Shown here one piece after another: positions 7,365 through 13,768 of a stretch of 21,747 nt of DNA; the first letter of the stretch is position 1; every line of letters starts with the position of its first letter. The notes beneath the pieces were generated by a model. That model saw nothing but the letters and a program-made list of their open reading frames with translations, was not told where the DNA came from and searched no databases. This stretch comes from JALQTD01 sp036825655 (GTDB lineage Bacteria > Bacteroidota > Bacteroidia > Flavobacteriales_D > Sanyastnellaceae), in NCBI GenBank assembly GCA_036825655.1, contig DAISXU010000030.1, forward strand, positions 1 through 21,747, in the 5' to 3' direction. Made by a program: the position numbers and the translations under genes.

Positions 7365-8645
7365 TCAGGTCTTACGTTCCTTTTTCTTGGCAGCTGGAAA
7401 CAATAGATTATTCAAAATCAGCCGGTAACCACATGAATTGGGATGGAGGTTCAAGTCTGTTGGCGGATCGTTGACCAAATGCCTGTAATCCTCTGGGTCA
7501 TGACCGCCATAATAAGTCCATTGTCCCTGTCCCAATTCTCCATGGATGTACTTGGCTGACCGGGTGCTTTTGGTCTCCCCCATCACGATGACATCTGGCC
7601 GAACATAGTCCAATCTAAATGCAGTGGTTTGCCCCATAAAACCTGGGATGGCTCGCTCATGAGACTGCGTTAGCATGGTGGGTATGATGTCCCATTTCGC
7701 AGAAAACTCAAATAGGGTGAAAAAGTCATTGAGCTGCTTCAATTTCGTGTGATCCTCCGTCGCGTCAATGTTGGAGAATTCATAAACCATGGGGTCCATT
7801 TCCAGGGCATAGTCTTGGAAAGCAAACCCCCGATCGAAGTCCAGGGCACGGACCGCATTGAGATCGGCAGGATCTCCATCAAATGGAGCCGCACATATGT
7901 CTACGTCCTCTGCAGCCAAGGCAATGTCAAATGAATCTGTTCCTGAACACATCGTGAAGAGGAAGCCACCGCCTAAGACGAAATCACGGATGGTCAATGC
8001 CACTTCTCGTTTCATATGACTGACCTTGTGAAAACCCAGGGTGCGCGCCGTTGCGTTTTGGCTGGCCACTTCATCTTGGTACCAGGGGGCGTTGCGATAG
8101 CTCCTGTAGAACTTGCCAAATTGACCGGTAAAATCCTCGTGGTGCAGGTGAAGCCAATCGTAGTTCAACAGCTCGCCATTGAGCACTTCGGTGTCGTAGA
8201 TGCGTTCATAAGGTATCTCCGCGTAAGCAAGCACCAAGGTGACTGCGTCATCCCAGGGTTGCTTTCCATCGGGACTGTAAACCGCAATTTTTGGAGCTAC
8301 CTCTAACTTCACATGCTCCATATTGACTTCCGGATCTTCAATTTCTTGTAAAATCGCGGCGGCTTGAACATCCGCAATCACCTGATGTGACACACCTCGA
8401 ATGATGCATTCGGAGAGGATTTCATTGCGATTGGGAAGCAGAAAAGCCCCGCCCCGATAATTGAGCAGCCACTCGACTTCCAGTTCGTTTTCCAGCACCC
8501 AGAAAGCCACGCCGTAGGCTTTCAGGTGATTTTGTTGGCCATCATCCATGGGCAATAGAATCCTACTTGCCTGTGCCTGCATCAACATGACGAGCATTGT
8601 GCTCAACAGTCCCCACCTCAACTTTGAATGGAATTTTCTTGCCAT
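7365..8645 (-). CDS. Secreted protein of the Bacteroidota 'asparagine synthetase B'-labelled family
   Basis: A 426-residue protein with an N-terminal signal peptide (basic MARKFHSKLRWG, hydrophobic 12-23, cut probably near AQA-S). It strongly resembles a conserved Bacteroidota family commonly named 'asparagine synthetase B', but has neither the Cys1 Ntn-amidotransferase start nor the ATP-pyrophosphatase SGGxDS loop. Marked conserved-looking blocks are LKAYGVAFWVLEN (41-53), WLLNYRGGAFLLP (59-71), YDWLHLHHEDFTGQ (162-175), GGGFLFTMCSGTDSFD (225-240) and GHDPEDYRHL (381-390). GGGFLFTMCSGT, with Cys233, resembles a class I amidotransferase/ThuA-like elbow; that is my inference. Function is unknown. 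It lies 29 bases after dnaB on the same strand. The start at 8645 gives a cleaner signal peptide than an upstream ATG at 8666. Confidence 0.82.
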   Translation of the reverse strand: MARKFHSKLRWGLLSTMLVMLMQAQASRILLPMDDGQQNHLKAYGVAFWVLENELEVEWLLNYRGGAFLLPNRNEILSECIIRGVSHQVIADVQAAAILQEIEDPEVNMEHVKLEVAPKIAVYSPDGKQPWDDAVTLVLAYAEIPYERIYDTEVLNGELLNYDWLHLHHEDFTGQFGKFYRSYRNAPWYQDEVASQNATARTLGFHKVSHMKREVALTIRDFVLGGGFLFTMCSGTDSFDIALAAEDVDICAAPFDGDPADLNAVRALDFDRGFAFQDYALEMDPMVYEFSNIDATEDHTKLKQLNDFFTLFEFSAKWDIIPTMLTQSHERAIPGFMGQTTAFRLDYVRPDVIVMGETKSTRSAKYIHGELGQGQWTYYGGHDPEDYRHLVNDPPTDLNLHPNSCGYRLILNNLLFPAAKKKERKT

Positions 8646-8674
8646 GTCCCGAAGGTACGAAGGCATGACTCAGT

Positions 8675-10216
8675 TCAGAAAGGCGCGTCCGACTCAGGAA
8701 TGTCATCCATCCTCGACCTTACGGTCACCGTAGATGGCTGGTTCATGAAGTCGCCATTGGGCGCCATCGCGCCGGCTGAACCACCTCGATTGAACCCGGG
8801 AGCTTCTTCAAACTCATCCCAATTCGTGAATTTTGCCAGGCGCTGTACAAAGCGCAATCGAACGTCCTCGAGTGCGCCATGGCGGTGCTTGGCCAGAATG
8901 AACTCTCCGAGTCCAGCCGTATCGATGCCATCCTTGTAATCCGTGAACCCATAATACTCGGGCCGGTAAATGAAGGCCACCAAATCGGCATCTTGCTCGA
9001 TTGCTCCCGATTCCCTCAAATCCGAGAGCATCGGACGTTTATCTCCCCCCCTCGTTTCAACGCTTCGAGAAAGCTGCGACAGCGCGATGATCGGTATGTC
9101 CAACTCCTTGGCAATGGACTTAATGGACCTGGATATGGTAGATATTTCTTGTTCTCGGTTGCCTTTGTCTGCCCCTCCACTCATCAACTGCAAATAGTCA
9201 ATGATGACCATCTCGATTCCGTTTGCTGACTTCAATCGACGGCACTTTGCACGAAGCTCAAACACGCTCAAAGCAGGAGTGTCATCGATGTACAATGGGG
9301 CCTTGGACAACTTACCGATGCGCTCATGCAGCTGGGTGTACTCGTGGTCTTCCAATGTGCCTTTTCTGAATTTATCAGAACTGATCTCGGTCTCAGACGA
9401 AATGAGTCGCTGCACAATTTGAATTGACGACATCTCCAATGAGAAAAGCGCCACGGGGATTTGATGGTCAACGGTGACGTTTCTCGCCATGGACAGAACA
9501 AAGGCAGTTTTCCCCATTCCGGGACGAGCGGCAAGGACCACCATGTCACTTCGCTGAAATCCACCCGTCACCTTGTCGATGCCTGCAAACCCGGATGGAA
9601 TTCCACTCACACCCCCTTCCTGATTTCGGGCATTGTCTATTTCCTCCAAGGCCTTCTTCATGATGTCCTTCATGGACTCGTAACTCCTGCGGATGTTGCC
9701 TTGAGCCACCTCGAACAAGTTGCTTTCCGCCTCATCCAAGAGGTCCAGGACATCGGTAGTCTCCTCAAATGCCTTGGTTGTTATCACCGTAGAGACCCGG
9801 ATTAATTCCCGCTGAATGTGCTTCTGGGCGATGATCCTCGCGTAGGACTCAATGTTCGCGGTGCTTGCTACACGGGTGGTCAAGCGAGCAACGCCGGCCG
9901 CGCCTCCAACCATGGACAAGTCACCTTGTTGCCTCAGCTGTTCTGTGACGGTGAGGATATCCACCGGCTCAGAATCATTGAACAGTTTTGCAATCGCCTC
10001 ATAAATCCGCTTGTGCTGCTCTTTGTAGAAGCTCTCCGCTTGCAAAACATCGATGACAGCATTCACCGCCGTAGCCTCCAACATCATCGCACCCAGCACC
10101 GCTTCCTCAAGATCCGTTGCTTGGGGAGGGACTTTGCCCAAGGCCAGCTCGGGCGAGATCGGTGTGCGAGCAGTATTGCGTGTGCGATTGGAAGCGGATG
10201 CGGAGGTATTGCTCAT
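8675..10216 (-). CDS. dnaB: Replicative DNA helicase DnaB
   Basis: Hexameric helicase that unwinds DNA ahead of the replication fork and loads primase. The 513-residue protein has the N-terminal DnaB domain (about 30-135; PQATDLEEAVLGAMM), a linker, and a RecA-like C-terminal domain. Walker A RPGMGKTA is at 231-238, Walker B MVIIDYLQL at 336-344, the sensor-type IIALSQLSRSVETR at 376-389, and the ATP-contacting FILAKHRHG near the C-terminus. The length is normal with no intein. A Ser/Thr/Asn-rich tail of about 25 residues precedes the domain. The ATG is at 10216. The secreted AsnB-like gene follows on the same strand. No perfect TAnnTTTG element was found in the 215-base gap upstream. Confidence 0.97.
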   Translation of the reverse strand: MSNTSASASNRTRNTARTPISPELALGKVPPQATDLEEAVLGAMMLEATAVNAVIDVLQAESFYKEQHKRIYEAIAKLFNDSEPVDILTVTEQLRQQGDLSMVGGAAGVARLTTRVASTANIESYARIIAQKHIQRELIRVSTVITTKAFEETTDVLDLLDEAESNLFEVAQGNIRRSYESMKDIMKKALEEIDNARNQEGGVSGIPSGFAGIDKVTGGFQRSDMVVLAARPGMGKTAFVLSMARNVTVDHQIPVALFSLEMSSIQIVQRLISSETEISSDKFRKGTLEDHEYTQLHERIGKLSKAPLYIDDTPALSVFELRAKCRRLKSANGIEMVIIDYLQLMSGGADKGNREQEISTISRSIKSIAKELDIPIIALSQLSRSVETRGGDKRPMLSDLRESGAIEQDADLVAFIYRPEYYGFTDYKDGIDTAGLGEFILAKHRHGALEDVRLRFVQRLAKFTNWDEFEEAPGFNRGGSAGAMAPNGDFMNQPSTVTVRSRMDDIPESDAPF

Positions 10217-10431
10217 GGAGGTATATCAAGCCAAATCAGAATGTGAAAGTACCCCAAAAGTTCATCCGTTCCTCGCCTACAAAATCCACAACTCGTCTAC
10301 AGCGTTATGCACAATTTCAAATTTCCAAATGAAGATTCCTTAACAAATCCAATGCGCTCCCCCTTGTCATCACTTCTTACCTTGCCGGCGACACGTGGCA
10401 ACTTCCACTTGAGCTCATCCCTTTCAATCTT

Positions 10432-11166
10432 TTGATTTTGGCTGACCCCAATCTTGACCTGTTGCAATACCCACAGGAACAACCCGATTTCAACTTTGCC
10501 ATCGCCCTGAGTCTTGTCCTCATTGGGTTCGATGGGCAACAGCTGCAAATCCTTCTGGCCACTAGCGCTCGGCCGCCTTTTGAAAAAGCCTTGATGCTGC
10601 CTAGCCGATACATCCACAGCAATGCTGAGTTCATGCTCAGTGCTCGCAAGATGTTTGAGCAACTCTTCGGTTACGACGACCCTACGATTCTAGAGCAGCT
10701 TCAGGCCTTTGGCAAGGTCTATCGGCACCCAGGAGGGCGCGTGGTGAATGTGGCGCACTACGCTTTGGTGCGAATGGAGGACTTTCAATCGGATCGGTGG
10801 GCACACCATGGCATGCAGTGGTCGCCCTATGACCAGCTGCCGGATTTGGCCTATGACCACAACGACATTGTGCAGTATGCGAAAGAGCGCCTCAAACGAC
10901 GCGTAAAACGCCGGCCAGTAGGATTCAATTTGCTGCCTGAGGAATTCACCTTGGGGCAACTGCAGAGCCTCTATGAAGCAGCTTTGAACAAGAGTTTTGA
11001 CAAGAGGAATTTCCGGAAAAAGCTGTTCAAAACCACTTTGCTCATTGACCTCGAGAAGAAATCGGACGGGAGCGGAAGAGGGCAGCACAAGGGCAGTCAG
11101 TTGTTTGCCTTCAATCGGGATAAGTACGAAAAAATGAAACTCACCGGTTACGACTTTCTGTTCTAA
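10432..11166 (+). CDS. NrtR-like Nudix/winged-helix protein with degenerate Nudix box
   Basis: A 244-residue protein with an N-terminal Nudix domain (about 20-150) and a C-terminal winged helix (about 160-240) containing KRRPVGFNLLPEEFTLGQ, LYEAALNKSFDKRNFRKKL and LLIDLEKK. This is the architecture of NrtR-family regulators, in which the Nudix part senses ADP-ribose-like ligands. The Nudix box (58-83, SRYIHSNAEFMLSARKMFEQLFGYDD) has lost the leading Gly-Gly, and REXXEE reads RKMFEQ, so hydrolysis is unlikely. There is no ATG: the only in-frame start after the stop at 10330-10332 and before the conserved core is this TTG (another TTG at 10438). It converges on metK across a shared terminator. 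Its target genes are not evident nearby. Confidence 0.75.
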   Translation: MILADPNLDLLQYPQEQPDFNFAIALSLVLIGFDGQQLQILLATSARPPFEKALMLPSRYIHSNAEFMLSARKMFEQLFGYDDPTILEQLQAFGKVYRHPGGRVVNVAHYALVRMEDFQSDRWAHHGMQWSPYDQLPDLAYDHNDIVQYAKERLKRRVKRRPVGFNLLPEEFTLGQLQSLYEAALNKSFDKRNFRKKLFKTTLLIDLEKKSDGSGRGQHKGSQLFAFNRDKYEKMKLTGYDFLF

Positions 11167-11178
11167 TCGCCTTTCAGA

Positions 11179-11220
11179 GCATAAAAAAACGGCCAGGAAA
11201 TCCTGGCCGTTTTTTTATGC
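11179..11220. terminator. Bidirectional intrinsic terminator, perfect 20-bp inverted repeat
   Basis: The arms GCATAAAAAAACGGCCAGGA (11179-11198) and its exact reverse complement (11201-11220) are separated by two bases. The GC core CGGCCAGGA is flanked by A7 and T7, so each strand ends its hairpin in a T-run. It lies between the stops of the NrtR-like gene (11166, plus) and metK (11237, minus) and serves both. Confidence 0.93.
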
Positions 11221-11236
11221 TGGCGACTGCATGGGT

Positions 11237-12499
11237 TCACTCCATCCCAAAAGCCGAACGCACTAGATCGATGCGGTCCAACTTCTCCCATGGGAACAAG
11301 GTCACCTCCATGGTCAAGTCGCTTCCATTGGCATGGCGGAAGGTCTTCACCTTAACTTCTGGGTCTCGTCCCATGTGGCCATAAGCCGCCGTCTCCTCAT
11401 AAATGGGGGTTCGAAGGCTGAACGTTTGTTCGATGTCGTATGGACGCATGGGAAACAAAGTCCTCACGACTTCAGCGATCTCACCATCGGTCAAGTTCAA
11501 ATGCGAAGACCCATAGGAATTGATGTAGAATCCAACCGGTTCAGCAACGCCAATGGCGTACGCCAGTTGGACCAGCACCTCGTCGCAAACACCGGCCGCC
11601 ACCAAGTGCTTTGCAATGTAGCGAGCTGCGTAAGCAGCACTTCGATCCACTTTTGACGGGTCTTTCCCGCTGAAGGCCCCTCCTCCATGAGCGCCTTTAC
11701 CACCGTAGGTGTCAACAATGATCTTACGTCCAGTGAGCCCCGTATCGCCATGTGGTCCTCCAATGACAAATTTGCCCGTAGGATTGACGTGAAGCTTGAT
11801 GTCGTTCCCAAAAAGCGCTTGCACAGAAGGAGACATCGAGGCCTTCACACGAGGAATCAACACCTCCTCGACATCCTTCCGGATGCGATGAAGCATGGTC
11901 TGTTCATCCGCATCAAATGGATCGTGCTGGGTGGAGATGACAATGGCCTCAATTCGCTCAGGCGTATCGTCATCCGCGTACTGAATCGTTACCTGAGATT
12001 TTGCATCTGGGCGCAGGTATGGCATCGCGCTGTTCGACTCGCGGCGAATGTCCGCCAATTCCCGAAGCAACCGGTGACTGAGCTCCAATGGAAGGGGCAT
12101 GAAATTCTCCGTTTCGCTGCATGCATAACCGAACATCATGCCTTGGTCTCCAGCGCCCTGCTCCTCTGGTTTTGTTCTTTCTACCCCTTGATTGATGTCA
12201 GGCGATTGCTCGTGTAAGGCGCTCAAGATTCCACAGGATTGGGCCTCAAACATGTACTCACTCTTCGTGTAGCCGATCCGGTCAATCACATCTCGTGCAA
12301 CACGCTGGACATCAACGTATGCTTCACTCTTGATTTCTCCGGCTAAGACCACTTGACCTGTGGTCACCAAGGTCTCGCAAGCCACTTTTGAGGAAGCATC
12401 GGCGGCGAGGAAATGATCGATGATGGCGTCAGAGATTTGATCTGAAACCTTATCTGGATGCCCTTCTGAAACGGACTCGGAGGTAAAAAAGTAACTCAT
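11237..12499 (-). CDS. metK: S-adenosylmethionine synthase
   Basis: Makes SAM from methionine and ATP in the cytoplasm; this is the main methyl donor and the ligand of the neighbouring riboswitch. The 420-residue protein has FTSESVSEGHPDK at the start (His14 of GHPDK), GAGDQGMMFGYA (115-126) and the P-loop-like GGGAFSGKDPSKVDRSAAY (272-290). The C-terminus is also typical. The length is slightly longer than the roughly 385-400 of enterobacterial MetK; much of the surplus appears to be in residues 160-220. I chose the ATG at 12499; a GTG at 12505 would add two residues. It is divergent from the methionine operon, and no riboswitch lies on its own strand. Confidence 0.97.
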   Translation of the reverse strand: MSYFFTSESVSEGHPDKVSDQISDAIIDHFLAADASSKVACETLVTTGQVVLAGEIKSEAYVDVQRVARDVIDRIGYTKSEYMFEAQSCGILSALHEQSPDINQGVERTKPEEQGAGDQGMMFGYACSETENFMPLPLELSHRLLRELADIRRESNSAMPYLRPDAKSQVTIQYADDDTPERIEAIVISTQHDPFDADEQTMLHRIRKDVEEVLIPRVKASMSPSVQALFGNDIKLHVNPTGKFVIGGPHGDTGLTGRKIIVDTYGGKGAHGGGAFSGKDPSKVDRSAAYAARYIAKHLVAAGVCDEVLVQLAYAIGVAEPVGFYINSYGSSHLNLTDGEIAEVVRTLFPMRPYDIEQTFSLRTPIYEETAAYGHMGRDPEVKVKTFRHANGSDLTMEVTLFPWEKLDRIDLVRSAFGME

Positions 12500-12506
12500 G
12501 TGCACG

Positions 12507-12514
12507 CAAAAGTA
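12507..12514 (-). promoter_or_regulatory. Possible -7 element for metK
   Basis: On the minus strand this reads TACTTTTG, matching TAnnTTTG. It would place the transcript start only a few bases before the metK ATG at 12499, giving an almost leaderless message. No -33 TTTG is found at the right spacing, so this may be chance. Confidence 0.25.
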
Positions 12515-12573
12515 AACGGAAAAATTCTTGTATCCATCACCCTCATCATGGATGTGATTTCAATCGCATCGTA

Positions 12574-12581
12574 TACCTTTG
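12574..12581 (+). promoter_or_regulatory. -7 promoter element of the met operon
   Basis: TACCTTTG is a perfect TAnnTTTG match. It would start the RNA close to nt 12586, exactly where the first helix (P1) of the SAM riboswitch begins. The -33 element is poor (TGTG at 12553-12556, spacing 17). Confidence 0.6.
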
Positions 12582-12585
12582 CAGT

Positions 12586-12682
12586 GCTTATCACGAAAGA
12601 CGGAGGGATTGGCCCGAAGAAGTCTTGGCAACCCGGGAATGGCCGGGTGCCACATCCTACCCTCACTGAGGGAAAGATGAGC
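12586..12682 (+). ncRNA. SAM-I riboswitch (S-box leader)
   Basis: RNA aptamer that binds SAM and turns down methionine genes. P1 is formed by GCTTATC (12586-12592) and GATGAGC (12676-12682), with one G-U pair. Conserved S-box segments follow in order: CGAAAGACGGAGGG, TTGGCCCGAAGAAG, GGCAACC, a P3 hairpin CCCGG/CCGGG, GTGCCACATCC, and a P4 hairpin CCCTC/GAGGG followed by GAAAGATGAG. It lies 60 bases before the first methionine gene. No terminator hairpin with a T-run follows, so control is probably at translation. A hairpin CTGCGT (12708-12713)/ACGCAG (12735-12740), ending two bases before the ATG, is a candidate expression platform. Confidence 0.93.
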
Positions 12683-12742
12683 TAGAATGGTTCGTTGAGC
12701 CTTTCGTCTGCGTGATCGAGCACACCACACTCATACGCAGCC

Positions 12743-13768
12743 ATGTCGATTTACAACGAACGCTACAGGGCCTTACATCAAGCAGCATCGGAACGCGTTT
12801 TGGTCCTTGATGGGGCCATGGGCACGATGATTCAGCGCCATCACCTCCAAGAGTCCGACTTTCGGGGTGACGCATTTTCGAACCACCACAGGCCACTAAA
12901 GGGAAACAACGATTTGCTGTCTTTGACCCAGCCCGGAATCATTCAGGGCATTCATGCTCAGTACCTTGCCGCTGGAGCAGACATTCTGGAAACCAACACC
13001 TTCTCCGCCACATCCATTGCTCAAGCCGACTATGGCCTAGAAAGCCTTGCATACGATTTGAATGTGGCTTCTGCTCAATTGGCGCGAGTTGCAGCGGATG
13101 AAGCGACGGCACGCACAGGTGTTCAGCGATTTGTTGCAGGAGCCTTGGGGCCGACGAACAAAACGGCATCGCTTTCACCGGATGTCAATCGACCCGGCTA
13201 CCGGGCTGTGACTTTTGATGAGCTCACAGCCGCCTATCGGGAACAAACTCGGGGACTGATTGAGGGAGGCGTCGACGCTTTATTGGTCGAGACCATCTTC
13301 GACACCCTCAATGCAAAAGCTGCCCTCTTTGCCATTCAGGAAGTGCTCGAGAAACAAAAATGCACTTTGCCCATCATGATTTCAGGAACCATTACCGATG
13401 CATCCGGAAGAACCTTGAGTGGTCAAACAACCGAGGCCTTCATCATCTCGCTTCAACACATTCCTGCATTCAGCATCGGGTTGAACTGCGCCTTGGGCGC
13501 AGAACAGCTCGCCCCCTTTCTCGAAGTCATGGCTCGCGAAGCTCAGTGCCTCGTCAGCGCCTATCCCAATGCAGGGCTTCCGAATGAATTGGGAGAATAC
13601 GACCAGGGGCCTGATGCCATGGCAGAGGCGGTCAAGCCGTTTTTGGACCGGCAATGGCTCAACATCCTAGGAGGTTGTTGCGGCACCACCCCTGATCACA
13701 TCGCTGCTTTGGCGCGCGTTGCGCGCACTGCAACACCCCGACCGCATCCTCATACTTTCATGCGATGA
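12743..13768 (+). CDS. metH: Methionine synthase, homocysteine-binding half (split MetH)
   Basis: Homocysteine S-methyltransferase (pfam S-methyl_trans) domain as a separate 341-residue protein. It binds zinc and activates homocysteine, which receives the methyl group from cobalamin held by the next protein. The barrel start VLDGAMGTMIQRHHLQESDFRGD and the GALGPTNKTASLSPD block match the N-terminal module of MetH. The three zinc ligands are present: Cys249 in GLNCALG, and Cys312-Cys313 in GGCCGTTPDHI. It is the first gene after the SAM riboswitch, and its stop overlaps the next start as ATGA. The organisation is a genuine split, not a frameshift: the domain boundary, the overlap and the start codon are clean, and this split is usual in Bacteroidota. 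Confidence 0.93.
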   Translation: MSIYNERYRALHQAASERVLVLDGAMGTMIQRHHLQESDFRGDAFSNHHRPLKGNNDLLSLTQPGIIQGIHAQYLAAGADILETNTFSATSIAQADYGLESLAYDLNVASAQLARVAADEATARTGVQRFVAGALGPTNKTASLSPDVNRPGYRAVTFDELTAAYREQTRGLIEGGVDALLVETIFDTLNAKAALFAIQEVLEKQKCTLPIMISGTITDASGRTLSGQTTEAFIISLQHIPAFSIGLNCALGAEQLAPFLEVMAREAQCLVSAYPNAGLPNELGEYDQGPDAMAEAVKPFLDRQWLNILGGCCGTTPDHIAALARVARTATPRPHPHTFMR

